NCBI GenBank assembly: GCA_020747015.1
Contig: JAGTJM010000001.1
Span: forward strand, 186,001 to 250,000
DNA from: Pyrenochaeta sp. MPI-SDFR-AT-0127
Taxonomy: Eukaryota > Ascomycota > Dothideomycetes > Pleosporales > Cucurbitariaceae
Direction: 5' to 3'
Length of the DNA: 64,000 nucleotides
In this document: one piece after another, positions 1-11,936 of the stretch
Numbering within the stretch: the first letter of the stretch is position 1
Layout of the letters: each line of letters opens with the position of its first letter
The notes under the pieces: model-generated
What the model was told of the DNA's origin: nothing
The model's input: the letters and a program-made list of their open reading frames with translations, nothing else
The model's database searches: none
Position numbers and translations under genes: made by a program

Positions 1-1798
1 GCCACCTTACTTTGCGCGCATCGATCACGGAAACCTTCTCTTCGCGTTGGCTTGTATCCATCGCATATTCCCTCTCGAAGTGCATGTATGCTTGGATGAT
101 TTTGGAGCCAGTCACATCTTTCTTCAAGGTGTTTGTCGCAACAGCCAGTGCGGCACTCATCGTGTAGAACTGATGTGTTTTGTTGTGTTGAGATGCCAAG
201 GTCATCTGTCGCAAGGCTTTCTGTGATTCTGCCTTGCGTGTAGGCGGCGAGTAGGTTGGTAGCAGAGGAAGCGGATGTGGTTGTGCTTTGAAGTTGTGTC
301 GCTTGTCGAAGTTGCCCACGTTCTGCAGGACGCAGATTCCACCGCTCGCTGGTTTTTGCAAAGCGATATCGGTTGTAGATTCTGTGTCCACAAGGTAGTC
401 GTATAAGTTTTTGAAGTCGTAATACATGGATTTATACAGTGCCTTTGGAAAGGAAGCACCTGCTGGTGGAGGCCAGTGGCCGAACTTTTGCTGGAATTGA
501 AGATTTAAGAATCTTCGAAACCGATCCAAGTGACTTCGAGCACCTTGCGTAAGCCCAAGATAGGTAGACGAGAGATCCTCATCAAGAAAGTTGCTGAGTG
601 CATTCGATACTCGGCCGAGATGAATGTCAACCTCGACATGAGCCCGTGTGATTAGGGCCTTTGTCAGCCGGGATGTAGACTAGCGAAGCTTTAGTAACTG
701 GAGCTCGTATTATTCTCAAGACGACTTACACTATACTCCGGGCTTAAAGCCAGGCTGTCATTCATGCCAACACAGTGAGCAAATGCATCAATCCAGATTT
801 CTCTGTGCTTGTAATGTTCGGCATAGAACAAGATGGCAAGTGCGTAGTCTGTGCACTCGACTAGATCCCGATAACCCTGGTTCTCTGCGTAATCCAAGAA
901 GTCGAGGTCATTGTTTGCTTCAGGCCTAAAAAGGCGCAATCTTTCTTGAAGCTCCACATATGTTTGACCCATATGTTCGCCGACCAGTGGTTTCCCGAGT
1001 AGAAAAGCGAAAAAGTTGCGGGTGCTAATATGCCACCTGAAGGATTCTTCCCGAGAGAGCGCCTCTGGAGCAGGAAAGAATAGTTGAACAGTGCTTGATC
1101 CGCGTTTCGAGTTGCCAAGTGAGCTCGGCATCCGCCTCAGTTGCTGCGGATTGGATCCGGTGGTCGGGGTCATCTGTGCTTCGCAGTGATTAAGTATTGC
1201 GCTGCACTTCTTCTGTCGTAGAATCCTGTAAGGGATACAAAACGACGGGCCCCGACGTGATGCTCCATTGCTATGTAAATAAACAAAGCAGTCTCCATCT
1301 TCGTACCACAGCTCGGGATCCTAGAAATGGCAAAATTAGCATACAACTGAATATCCATGACAATTCACATACTCTACGCAGACCGTCCCAGTCTCCCACG
1401 CTCCTTGTCAAACCAGCCCAGCGTTGGATTTTGGGTTGACACATTGATTTCCGCGTTGCTGCGGAGCAACTAGCCGACCTTCGAGTCGTAGTTCCTGGAC
1501 ACGAGTCCTTCATATGCTGGTTTTGGGCTGATTTGTCGCTTTCCGGAACCAGCTCGTGTTTTAGAAAATCTATCGGGCGGCCATCGTCTGGGAGTAAACT
1601 ATGGCGTACTGTTGCGGGTCGTGCGGCTCGCTGAGGTATTGGAGGTTTCTCGGATGAAGTCGTAGGTGGTGCTTGAACTGAAGATGTGGGCTTGCCAGTT
1701 CGACCAGTACGTGAAGTAGAGGAGCTGCGATTGGGAATTGGAGGTCGGGCCTCTCCTTTAAGGCTGGAGGTGCGCGACGAACTCATTTCCGGAACCAT
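1..1798 (-). CDS. DUF8004-like fungal protein, partial (5' part)
   Basis: Function unknown. I read three exons on the minus strand: 1798-1373, 1320-730 and 679 to beyond base 1, with introns GTATGT..CTAG (1372-1321) and GTAAGT..CTAG (729-680). Splicing keeps one open frame to the window edge. The first 60 residues are Ser/Pro/Arg-rich and probably disordered. The motif DWDGLRR-DPELWYEDGDCFVYL spans the first intron, and VQLFFPAPEALSREE with RWHISTRNFFAFLLGKPLVG follows. As I recall, these belong to a fungal family annotated as DUF8004. The C-terminus lies outside the window. A GTAAGG at bases 9-4 could be a further donor. Exon structure is read from the sequence; the family name is from memory. 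Confidence 0.8.
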
Positions 1799-4330
1799 TA
1801 CAATTTTCAGTAGATCGTTATGTATGTATCACCAACTGAGAAGCTCCACGAGCTGGGGCGAAAGCTTGTGGCATCGAGTTACCTAGCGTCTGCAATCAAA
1901 GTCGAGATTGAGCAAACATTTTCTCCGGCCGAACGTGGCACGATGCAGTTTTGTACATCTGCCGCACCCATGTCGCGAATTCAGCTGTGATGATGGCTTG
2001 AGTATAAGATGTCGGTCGGGCCGATAATGGCGTCTTCTAGTTGGTGAGGCTGGCCCAAGAAAGACATGGCTCAGCGAATGCAGAAGGCTGATCATCCCGC
2101 ATTGGGTGGTGGCCCGCCTGTGGCTTGCGCTCGCCCGCCCATGGCGCTGGGCTGCCCAGCTAGCCAGGATCCAGATTGTGCAGCCAGAACAAAGCGAACA
2201 CACATCCAGACTCCGGCGAGGGTATTCAATGTGTTCAGCTTCGTGTTAATGCTGGTAGCCCCAGGAATAAGTGCAGTCGAGGCTGTCATGGTCTAAGCGA
2301 GAAGGCCGACGACGATGGACTATGTTTGCAAGTCTAGGCGTGTTGCAAGAATCATCGAAGAGAGATGAGCAGTTGCACGGCATCTCACAGACCCGGACAA
2401 CTGAGTCGATCACACCCACCTGGGAGGCGCGCTTGGATGCTGCGGTCGCGCGGTGGTGAACTGGGCGTCTTGGTCGCGTCAACCTCTCAAGCTCTTTGGC
2501 TGAGAGCATGGGGATACCCCTCTTTCTGAAGATGCCAATTCGATACAGTGATCTGTCAGGACGCGTGCCTCTTTGTCCAAATGATAAACGCATTCGACAT
2601 GTAGTGGATATTTCTGGACGTCCACTTGCCGCATGGCCAATAGCATGACTGGTGGTGATATCGGAGTGGGGACACCGCGATCTACCTTTGCTCGGGCCCC
2701 CATCGGCTTCCACCACCAGTGGCATCATACATCACCAAGTCCACCATACAGAAGTACTGATATCAGCAGCATCTTGCCTGTCATGCTTGCTCATCGCTGC
2801 TCTATCAAAGACTTGTATGCGCTGGCAGACCGTGCCGCACCGTTGATCAGCCAATGATGCAGCCGCTCACTCCGGCTTTCTTTCACTCTCTCCCTAATCT
2901 CTTGCCGCCCAAGTTGGATCGGCATGACTCCTGATACGGAGGCACGACGGCATTGCAGCAGGTCTTTGCGCTGCAGCTTTTCTTGTCTTTGATCATAGAA
3001 CAGAAGACATACAGCATGCAATGCGGGGTTGTGGGTCAAACGCACCAAGACGCTGACCATCGTACAACCTTCTGCTACAAACCTTCCATGTGAAGGAGGG
3101 CTGAAGGCTGCGAGTACGCGTCGCTGTGCATTCTGCTTACAATCTTGACCACACAACATGCGGTAAGAACCGCTGGGTGCCCCCGAGACGCTGTGCTCAC
3201 AAGCTGACGCTGTGCAAGGTTAAAATACCCTTATATTTCCGTCTAATCTAGATTTACCACGCACACCTTCGCTAGCTGGAACAACAGTGCAGTTCAGATG
3301 TAGCTAGAGAACACATTGACATCTACTTGGCAGCGACCAGAATATTCCGAAACACGCAATTAAGACAGGCATCTGCAGTCGCAGCGATGCCCTGGACAAT
3401 CTGTACGCGTCCGATACCGACGTAGAATCTGTATTTTTACGCTCCACGGAAACTGGTAAAGTAGCGCTGCCTTGTCGCTGACAGCACTTTCGTATTTCCA
3501 GCGCAAATACGACACGCCTTCTGGAGGGTGGTAATTGCTCTATCGCCCCTTTTTGTGAGGCGGCTTGAAAGTGCCCCTATATCACGAGTCGCTCATCAAC
3601 ACCATATCGTTCATGCCAAGACTTCATATTGGCAATTTATTTCGAACTCTTGCCAATACTTAGGGGCAGGGCTTTGTATTCGCTCCATCTTTTTGCACCA
3701 TCTGATGAAACACTTCATCTATATCACCAGCTCCCTTTCCGTGTGTCGATGGTTTTCCAAGCTTCACGTAGAATATCTCCCTGTCATTTTCGTCAGTTAG
3801 TATGAGAGGCTTTTTACTTGGCTTCCAACTTTAGTACATGGTTGCGCCATCGGCTCGAGTGAGAGATGGTGTAGGGGCTGTGTTGTCACTTGTCTTGAGT
3901 GTCGTTTCCCATTTAGGAAAGAGTCGTTGCCTGCAACGCCTCACCAGCCAATCAGAGATTGCTCAAACTCAACTTCACGGACGCATTTGAGCTCATCGTT
4001 TCATGACTTCACCCAAAACTCAGTCTTTCTGCTCCTCAATCTTGTGGCTTAGCGTTTGTTCTGAGCCAATCTAGTCAACCAGGATCTTTCACCGAACAGC
4101 CGCAGAAGAGTGCGAAAGATTAGAGCCCTCTGGCATATGCCTCGAGATTTTCATCGTGATTACAGACGGACCGGCTCCAGGTAAAGACCACTAGAGACCT
4201 GCTGGAACATCTGACAAGACCCTATCGCACAGTCAACAAACAGTGAGGGGCGAGCAGTACCCACAACAACCCAGCCTACAACCTCAACGCGTCCCCGTGA
4301 CCACTTTCCTGCTGTGAAACAATCCTCACA
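1799..4330. other. Intergenic stretch, no supported gene
   Basis: About 2.5 kb upstream of two genes that diverge from it (minus-strand gene at 1798, plus-strand gene at 4331). Several ORFs of 60-160 codons are open on both strands, for example 2246-2728 and 2791-3159 on minus. None shows a recognisable domain, convincing splice context or low-complexity pattern. It presumably holds both promoters. No repeat structure stood out. Confidence 0.5.
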
Positions 4331-5578
4331 ATGGATGTTACCAAGGCCAGCATGAGGTCGTCAAAAGGAAAGCTAGCTGGTGCGGATGATGACGTCGCTC
4401 CACGAATGCATGGGGAAACACCTCTTAACTTCACCCTATCCGAAAAGGTATGCACTAACCAAATTTCTAACATCGTGCACAATTGGTGAACTAACAGGCT
4501 GCTCAAGGCACAACGTCAAGGCCATGTCATAGAAGAGATACTCGAGCACATGTTCGAGGTTAAGAATCACATGACTGCATTCGAGGAGTACATAGAAGCC
4601 CAGAAAAACGAGAACATGGCACTCTATCAGTGGCCAAGGTATACTCGCTACGGCGTGGTCAGCGATGCTGTTACCGGGCTCGACGAGGCCACAGGAAGGC
4701 TTGAACCAATTTGTCTTCCCCAAAAAGACGTCAAAGCGTGTCTCAGAAAGGCCACCCAGTTCTCTCTTTGCGTTAGCAAGGCAGCTGTGGTTGCTATGGG
4801 TGTGGTGGGCGATAAATTCGATACCTGTATCGATGATATTGAGAATTCTGAGCTGAGCGCCGAAGCCAAAGCCAACGCAAAAGCACTTGTTACCAGTGAA
4901 TTGAACAAGCTAGTCAAGCACTGCACCCGAACCACAGGTCGTGTCTATGCTGCGTTGGATCGCCTCCGTGAGTCCTTGTCTAATGACGCAGCTGGCCCGG
5001 ATCTGGACATTGCCGGCATCAAAAAGCTCATTTCGCACAGCGAAGATCGATTGACCGCGTCACACAAGAGTTGGGCCTGGATTGTGGTTGTATTTATCAT
5101 GGGTGCCGTGGCTAGCGCTATTACTGGCCTCGCTGCAGCACACTTATATGGTCCTGCCGGCTTCGATCTCGTTTTAAAGTCGGGCGCCCACGGCAACAGC
5201 ATATACACCCAAGTCTTGAATCTCGTCCAGCGCACCCAGGCAGTGACGGACCTCACGGGAGAGATATATTCCATCGAGCTACAGAAAATCAACCAACGCT
5301 ACAAGGAGCTTGAGGCCATCTCCCTGGCGCACGGCTTACGCATCGACAACTTAGTGGAATCTCTGGGCCCTACCAACGAGGAAGGTACCTACTACTCTTC
5401 TAAGCCAAACCCCAGTCAGGACGGCCTCGGCAGTGACTATCACAGGATCCGAAAGGCGTCAGATAACTCTAACCGTGACCTGCTGCGTCTGCAACAGGAT
5501 TTGGAGCTTATGCGAAAGAACATCAATCGCATGGATATTCGCCTCACCAAGCGCCTTGACAGGATCAGCCGCGGCTAA
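4331..5578 (+). CDS. Orphan protein with one membrane segment and coiled coil
   Basis: Not recognised. Two exons: 4331-4447 and 4508-5578, with a GTATGC donor and a CAAG acceptor 42 nt upstream of the first in-frame ATG of exon 2. The phase is 0 on both sides and the product is 395 residues. The N-terminal ~40 residues are polar. The middle (about 60-230) is predicted-helical with conserved-looking Cys. One hydrophobic segment (WIVVVFIMGAVASAITGLAA) lies near residue 235. The C-terminal 60 residues look like a coiled coil (LLRLQQDLELMRKNINRMD) ending in a basic patch. The layout suggests a tail-proximal membrane-anchored protein. Starting at the ATG 4550 would drop the first 53 residues; I prefer the spliced start because exon 1 keeps frame. 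Confidence 0.6.
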
Positions 5579-5843
5579 AACCATCCTCAGGAATGATGAT
5601 GATAGTTATGCGAAAAGGGAGACCTAGAGGGGTGATGGGATAGAAACGTTAGGAATGTGCGCTCATCTAACGCTATGCACGTGCTCGAATTTGCGGAACA
5701 GCAATCTAGCGCAAAGTATCACATTCTCATTTCTTGCTATACACAAAGCCCTTCGATGGCATTTTGCAGCGTATATGAGGTTGGAGTTCACACATCCTCC
5801 TCGGCGATGACAAGAATGTACACAGAAAAGAATGATACCCCAC

Positions 5844-6515
5844 CTAATCAAGACCACATTTACAGTCCTCACACACAGTCCCATCGGGATTCCTCTTCAC
5901 ATCTGCTCCCTTGCCTATGACCTTCTGCTCTTGCTCTGACTCGTGCGGTATACCTTGATCCTCAGGCTTCTCTTCCTGCTTCTTCTTGCCGTGCTTATCC
6001 GAGTGCCCCAGATCCCGGGTTGGATCGATGAAGTCTCTTACCCGCTGCTTCAATACCTTGGTTTCTAATTCCCCGACTCAGCCATTTTGCCTGTCTGACA
6101 TCAAACACCTACGTGGGGGAAAAACTCACCTGGAAACCCGCCCTCTGCTTTCCGATCCCAAAGCAGCGCTTTCTTGATCTCGACATCTTGCCCCTCATTC
6201 GTTGCGTTGGGCGGGATGTACGTCTGTGCCGGCGTCAGTAGATGTCGTGACTGATATTAATGAATTAAAGTAACATACCAATTCAACGGTGAAGAGACCG
6301 CCGGTAGCTGGTATCAAGGCAATCTCACCGATTTGTGTTCCGAATGTGGACAGGAGCTCTTGGCCGAACTAAAACCCTCGTGAGTATGACTCTTGCTAGT
6401 GAACTGGCGGACGTACATATGCAGCTCGCAACATCCATCTACATTGCGTACAATATGTTATCGCTACTCGCGGGAGAGCTACAGGTGCAGTCTGTGACGA
6501 CGTCATGGCGTTCAT
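5844..6515 (-). CDS. Rdx family (selenoprotein W/T/H-like) CxxC protein
   Basis: Small thioredoxin-like redox protein of the SelW/Rdx family; fungi use Cys where animals may use selenocysteine. Four exons: 6515-6417, 6368-6279, 6223-6130 and 6064-5844. They translate to MNAMTSSQTAPVALPRVAIT followed by the CxxC motif YCTQCRWMLRAAY, then FGQELLSTFGTQIGEIALIP, the typical LLWDRKAEGGFPETKVLKQR and RDFIDPTRDLGHSD. The acidic/basic tail ends with a second Cys group, VCEDCKCGLD. All introns have GT..AG ends and preserve frame. The start is the first ATG in frame with the CxxC exon; an ATG three codons later is possible. The terminal CEDCKC group is unusual to my knowledge. The physiological partner is unknown. 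Confidence 0.88.
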
Positions 6516-7108
6516 GTGTCCTTGCGTCTGTCGTATGGACAAGGTCGATTCGGAGGTGTCGTTATCGATAGTAGCGTCATGGCGAATTAGTTAATCAAGA
6601 GACAAGCCGCAATTAAAAGTTGAATCAGTAACTTTAGCGTACCAAGGCTATAGTCATGTCAGAGACGTTTCCTCAATTGTTAGTAGCATCACATTGTTCA
6701 TTCGGGACAGACGCTGGGATATGCTCGTCCCTACAGACATCAACTACAGTATGGATGCAGTAATGCGTTGCATAAATTTTCAATCGCTAAATTGGAAGCA
6801 CGAACAGTAGGAGTGAATTATGCAAGCTAACATAGCCAGTCTGAGGGCTTCCGCTCATGGCCGCAAGCCAGTTTATATACCAAAAGTCCACGCTTTGCTC
6901 ACGAATCGTCAGATCCCCCTTCAACTTCAAGCGACGCATTCGATGATGTTGGCAAGCCTGCTATGGAGACAGTGGCCGAGACGTGTCCAATATCAAAGCA
7001 GTAGCTTCTATCAACCTTCAATTCGGCTCGAAGAGAATCTATGGATATCACGATAAGAAATGTAAAGAGCAGAGGGATAGTTGAGAGTTGAAATGCAGAG
7101 AGTTAGTC
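6516..7108. other. Intergenic, promoter of the Rdx gene and 3' flank of dnaJ
   Basis: Some 590 bp between the Rdx start and the DnaJ stop, both on minus. Open frames here (for example 6820-7056 plus) lack any recognisable feature. Nothing else seen. Confidence 0.5.
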
Positions 7109-8997
7109 TCATGCCTTCTCTTTTTCCTTCTTCTTCTCTTTCTCTTTCTTGTCATGGTGATGATGCTTCTCATGCTTTGCATCCTTCTTTGCAGCGGCTT
7201 CAGCCATGAGTTGTTCGAAAGCCATAAAGTCGCCTTCTTCGTCAGGATCACGTTGCGCCTAGTGGTTGTCAGCGAACGTCCCAAATCACTCACAGCATCC
7301 TGGTCGTCACGAGAACTTACCTTTTGCAACATCTCTCCAATAATCATGAGTGCGTGCGCCCTCTCCACTCTCTTCTCCAGCTTGACCTTCTTGTCGTTCA
7401 ACACCGCGTCACAAACATCACGCAGAACGCTCTGGATCTCAAACTTGCTGCCTCTCCATGCGGCCGCAAGAATCTTGCCCGTTACCCTCTTTTCGTACTC
7501 GGCTTTCTTCTCGTCTGTCCATGCTTCACCACCCTGCTCTTCGAGTTTGGCCATTTCCTCCATAGTAAGCTGAGCATCTATCGCAGCAGACATGGTAGAC
7601 CAGGTGTCTTTGACCAATGTGCCCTTATCTTTAATGCGAGAAAAGAAGCCGGAGATGCCGAGGAACTTCTGGGATTTGAGGAAGGAGGAGGCCTTCATGA
7701 TGTAGGTTGTGCCGATGGCATGCAAAATCTCGAGCCCAAAGGATTCCATCTTAAGATTCTCGATCTCGAGGTGTATTTTCTCTTTGAAAGCAGAGGTGAC
7801 GTCTTTAGCCTTGTCAGTTTCTGTCCATACCGAAATTCGATCGATAAGCTTCTTGGACAGGCCTGCGACGCGCTCATCGCGAATCTTTTTCCGTTCCATC
7901 TCGTATGCAGCAAGCTCTTCTCGCTGTTCTTTCGTGAGACCAGCCTTTTTCTTCTGCTTCTCCCGCAGCTCTTTCTCTGCCTCAGTCATCCCTTCCGCTT
8001 CCATGCGTGCCTCCTCTTCTGACTTATCCATGATAGCGGGCCGGATCGGTATGCCGCGGCTTTTCGGTGTGCTCGTGCCAGATGGCGGAGGTGACGCCGC
8101 TCCTGATGCGGTCGAGGGCTCCGCAGCAGTCTCAGCATACGCAGGCGGTGGTGCACCATATACTGGTGGGGCCTCTGCTGCGTGTGCGTTGGCGCGCTCA
8201 GCTTCGGCTTCGGCCTCCTTGGCTTTGGCGGCAGCACTGGGGGTTGCTGTTTCTGGTGCAGCGGTCGGCGGGACGGGATGGGTTGTACCAGCTGTCTGGC
8301 CTGCAGGTGGAGAGCCCGCAGACGCAGACCCTGAGGCTTCGGCGACCCTCTCAGCTTGTGCCTGGGCAGCCTGTTCCTCCTCCATCTCACGCATGGAGAT
8401 CTCCATTGTCTTCGTCAGGTCCTTCATCAACGAGATCTCGCCGATCCTATGGACATTAGCTTCCAATTCTCTCACTTGTGTAGTGGCATAATAAGGGATA
8501 TCAGGAATCGTACCAGTCCACGAAAGCCTCTCCACCAAAAATCATGGTAAAGAATTCCGAGGGATCCTCTGCGGCCTGATTAGCTTTTTGCAACTAATAT
8601 GTTTGACCATAATGCCATACCAAAGCCGCTGCTCGGCATTGCGCCTTCCTTGCCATATTTATCGTATGCTGCTCGAAGCTGGTCGTCGCTGAGTATTTGG
8701 TATGCCTCGCCAATCTGTCATGGTGTGAGCCCCGCAGTTTTCAATGGTATCGAGAATGCTGTCAGAACGCCAGACTCGTGGGCGATCGGCCTACTTCTTG
8801 GAACTTTGCGTGCGCTGTCTCATCGCCAGGGTTCTTGTCTAGAGGTCTGTTAGCGCTACAGTCTGACAAGTGGTTGTTGTTGCGTTCCTACCGGGATGCA
8901 GTTTTATGGCGAGCTTGCGATACGCCTTTTTAATTTCTAGCTCTGATGCTGTGGGCGTTACGCCAAGGGCATCGTAGTATGCAGTTTCAACTACCAT
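7109..8997 (-). CDS. CAJ1: J-domain co-chaperone with DnaJ-X domain (Caj1/Djp1 type)
   Basis: Class C J-protein that stimulates an Hsp70; yeast relatives Caj1 and Djp1 act at the plasma membrane and in peroxisomal import. The J domain opens the protein (VVETAYYDALGVTPTASELE, then KKAYRKLAIKLH). Its diagnostic HPD triad is assembled across intron 1: exon 1 ends CATCCCG (8892) and exon 2 begins ACAAG (8838), giving HPDKNPGD. Further exons supply KFQE-IGEAYQILSDDQLRAAYDKYG, AAEDPSEFFTMIFGGEAF and VDW-IGEISLMKDLTKTME, typical of the family. A Pro/Ala/Ser-rich linker and the charged DnaJ-X-like domain follow. The last intron (about 7321-7261) leads to a tail with HEKHHHHDKKEKEKKK, stop at 7109. 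Length is about 520 residues. The choice between Caj1 and Djp1 orthology is inference. Confidence 0.9.
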
Positions 8998-9624
8998 GAC
9001 TGCGAATATTAGGAATGAAGCGAGTTTGTAGATGGTCAGATGGAAGATATATTGTGTTGGGCGCGCGTTGTTGGCAGGCTCCCGACAAACGCCCGCCGCG
9101 AAATTTGCACCGCCGCATCCGCAAGCCACAAGCGACGTCACCAGCGCTAACGCGTCGGACTGCGGCATTTCACGCTTGCAATCCAGTGGAATGCTTCGTC
9201 GACCAAACCGCAATGTATTTTAAGCCACCTGTGCAGCGCGTACAGATGGTGATCCTCACAGTAACAACAATCACACATGGTTTCATTGCCATACATGTAC
9301 GCTCTCATTCGTAGATATGTTAGATAAGAGACCTGTCTATCAAACCCAGAATCCTCCCACCCGAGTCACGGTATAATCGTCATGGTCAGATGATTCATGT
9401 GAGGAACCCAATATCACCCATCGCCACCCCATGCAGACGCCATGCTGAAAAAGACCCCGATCCTTATTTCATGAACCGGTAAGTGGAATGCTTTTGGTCC
9501 GACCAGGGAATATATTACGGAAAGCGCTATCCATGTGTTGGGAGAGCGCCGTAATGTCCTAAAACGATGAGAGACGGTCGCAAATGTCAAAGACGGTGTC
9601 GGCTGCTTGACGTTGCGCCAGGGC
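8998..9624. other. Intergenic: dnaJ promoter and eIF4E 3' flank
   Basis: About 630 bp between two minus-strand genes. A plus-strand frame at 9015-9314 has no recognisable content. The part near 9050-9180 is GC-rich and likely the DnaJ promoter/5'UTR. No repeats or RNA genes seen. Confidence 0.5.
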
Positions 9625-10495
9625 TTAGACGGTGAACTTGGCCTTCGCACGAGTGCTGCCAGCGTGAGCAGCGTCAGTGTGGCCAGAAAACTCGACGGCT
9701 TCGTTGTCCTTTAGCTGAAGAGCCTGCTTGAATCGCTTGCCAATCTTCAGCAAGGCTTCCTTGCCCTGCTCCTGTGTCCTGCTCTTGCCCTGCTCTCCAG
9801 GAATAGCACGGCCGACCGATCGAGTCCAGAGCCCAATACGGTAGAAGCCTCGCCTAACGTTGACGACGACACCCATGACCTCGTTGTCCTCTTCGTCTTC
9901 AAGGTTCTCGCCGATAGCTGCAAGCATGACGTGGAGCCAGAGCGCATCAATGTTGATCGCCTTCTTGTCCTTGAATTGAAATGCCCACTTTCCGCCATGC
10001 TTGTTCTGCGAATCTTCCCATTCGGGCCGAACGCCCTTCTTGAAGAGGTGATAATCAGATTTGAGCGCAAGGTCGGATGTGGGGGTGATGTTGTTCTGTA
10101 GCCATATTAGTTTCACGAGGCAGCGTACCAGAGATGTTGACTTACGTAGATGCCCCAGAACTCCTCGACAGAATCGAAGGAAATGACTTCCTTCAGCAGC
10201 TCTGCCCAGTTGTCGCCCTGTGTTCATGATTAGCGCCCAGCAGTCAGCGTGTGCATAGCAAGCGTACCTTGCCGCTCGGAGGCTTGGTGAACCACAGGGT
10301 CCATGTGTTCATGAGCGGATGCTTGACATTGAAATTCTCAGGGTCGTGGAAGACAGTGCGGACCTCGCTGTCTTGTGTATCGTTGCTGGTAGACTTCTTG
10401 TCATGGCCGTCGCTTGAATTGTCCACAGGCGAAATGGGAATCGTGTCCAGCGGCACCTGCTGGTTGGCATTTGGCGCAGTCGCAACGTCGGTCAT
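9625..10495 (-). CDS. eIF4E: Translation initiation factor eIF4E (cap-binding)
   Basis: Binds the mRNA 5' cap and recruits eIF4G. Three exons: 10495-10268, 10217-10146 and 10095-9625, giving 256 residues. An acidic/polar N-terminal extension of about 55 residues precedes the core. The core reads HPLMNTWTLWFTKPPSGK, then GDNWAELLKEVISFDSVEEF, then WGIYNNITPTSDLALKSDYH, LFKKGVRPEWED and NKHGGKWAFQF. These carry the conserved Trp residues of the family: two for cap stacking, and the others in the core and eIF4G surface. The C-terminal region (ALWLHVMLAAIGENLED, RRGFYRIGLWTRS) is canonical. The short exon 2 is bounded by ACAG and GTAAGT, and frame is kept throughout. Confidence 0.97.
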
Positions 10496-11309
10496 TGTGA
10501 AGGGTATTTCTGGGATGTGATCAGGTAATCGTGAGGGCGCGAAACAGTGAGCCGGGCTGTGGGTGACAGTCGGTTTGAAGATGTGGGTGGTTGGTGGGCG
10601 AGATTGGGTGAAGGAGGGGTCGTTGACGTCGCGCCGGGCGATTGAATTAGGTGGTAGTCGCGGGACTGTTCTGTCTGGATTGCTGGGTCACGCAGAAGGA
10701 TCGAGGAGCCGGTAGAGCTGTTGCGTTGGGCGTGTGTGTCTACTTGGTCGTGCTTGAAGCGAAAGAAAATCAATGTAGGTGCTTTGGTGAACCTTAGCTC
10801 TGCCAAGGCGCGCTAGTACCACATGTTTCATCAATGTCTCCAAAGCAGGGTGGAGTGAGAGCAGGATATATTGCACAATTCAACTGTTTCTCGAAATAGC
10901 GAGAGATACACGGGGACAAAATGCTCTCACACAGTGTTCGTTTCTTCCTGTTTTGAGACCTGATTTAGCCGGGGTGTAACGTGAGCTGTTAGTAAGTAGC
11001 TCGAGCTGTGGCTGAGCACTCATGAGCCCGCCCTAAGCGAACGTGAGCTGGCGTGAGCCGGCGTGATCATGCTTGATTCAAGCCTGAGCAGCATGTAGGG
11101 AAATGATCTTGCGTGAATTGCTATATTATAAGTTGGGACACAGGTTTCACGCGCATTGGCTAAATATTGGAGTAGAAGTCTCTCTATTTTTATTACAAAA
11201 ATCAACCTTTTAACACGTACCATGAGAGCCAGATATTAAAGGCTGATGGCTGTGGAAACGTTCTAGCAATGTAGCCGATTATTGAAGGAGTAATCACTAC
11301 TCTATAATA
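10496..11309. other. eIF4E promoter, then start of repeat island
   Basis: The first ~400 bp is the likely eIF4E promoter. From about 10978 to 11092 the sequence is a patchwork of GTGAGC/GTGAGCC/GTGAGCTG motifs. After 11100 it becomes AT-rich, as is usual for RIP-mutated DNA. No gene is supported; a minus-strand frame at 10492-10806 has no recognisable feature. Confidence 0.5.
10978..11092. repeat. GTGAGC-rich degenerate short repeat
   Basis: Repeated GTGAGCTG, GTGAGCCG, CTGAGCA and ATGAGCC words within about 115 bp. A similar word family recurs near 23405-23455 and 25165-25255, suggesting a dispersed repeat. Boundaries are approximate. Confidence 0.45.
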
Positions 11310-11410
11310 ACGTGTTCCACCAGAAAGTAGGCCACACCACTTAGTGGGCCACCCCAAAAACCCACCAAAAATAGCCAAATCAGCATGTTGAGATCTCAAG
11401 CACGGCTACA
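11310..11410. repeat. Left terminal inverted repeat (~100 bp) of a small DNA element
   Basis: Begins ACGTGTTCCACCAGAAAGT and runs through the CCACACCACTTAGTGGG region to about CACGGCTACA. Its reverse complement is found, split, at 11937-11993 plus 19131-19174. Both outer ends are flanked by TA, as expected for Tc1/mariner/pogo-type target duplication, though TA is cheap in AT-rich DNA. With both retroelement insertions removed the element would be about 425 bp, too short for a transposase, so MITE-like. Confidence 0.75.
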
Positions 11411-11610
11411 TCTTATAGGACTAGGTCTTAGATATAGCTTTCTAGTACTATTAGAAAGTAAATTCTAGAGTATAAGTGTGTAGACTATAGCCAATCTCTT
11501 AATCTCGAGTTTTAGTCAAAATTTGGGGGCCAAAAGTGAATATCTCAATAACTATAACCTTAATATATTCTATACTCCTAGAAAATACTCTCAGTAGGGT
11601 AAAAAGACTA

Positions 11611-11907
11611 TATAACGAACGTCACATAGAAATAGGGACACGCACGCGTTCCCATAGGATGAAGGGTCCTACTTAGGTAGTATCGGACCTACCTCCGATA
11701 CTGCCCCGAATAGGCCCGTTACCCCTATTTCTCCATACATAAATATCGCTCTTTAGTAGTAGATAGCAGGACAAGTTGTTCTTGTCCTTTCGTACCAGAC
11801 CTATAGGAATAGAGGTGTTCTTGGTTATCCACCGCAGCACGCACTCCCATATGCCTTTGAGTTGCACTCGGATCCGTTTCGGAGCCTCTAGCACCTGTGT
11901 CGTTACA
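11611..11907 (-). mobile_element. Solo LTR of the same Ty3/gypsy family
   Basis: The reverse complement of this 297 bp segment matches the LTRs at 11994-12291 and 18828-19125. Read on plus it is therefore in the orientation of the neighbouring element's coding strand. It is flanked on both sides by the 5-bp duplication GACTA (11606-11610 and 11908-11912), the mark of LTR insertion followed by LTR-LTR recombination. The terminal dinucleotide at 11611 is TA instead of TG, a C-to-T change on the minus strand in CpA context, as RIP makes. Confidence 0.88.
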
Positions 11908-11936
11908 GACTATATACTAATTCTAGATCTATAATA

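Noticed and set aside
2246..3159. Minus-strand ORFs of 160 and 122 codons
   Set aside because: No domain, no splice support, and overlapping open frames on the other strand.
7324..8491. Long plus-strand ORFs (232 and 260 codons)
   Set aside because: Antisense shadows of the DnaJ gene; low complexity mirrors its Ala/Glu/Lys-rich codons.
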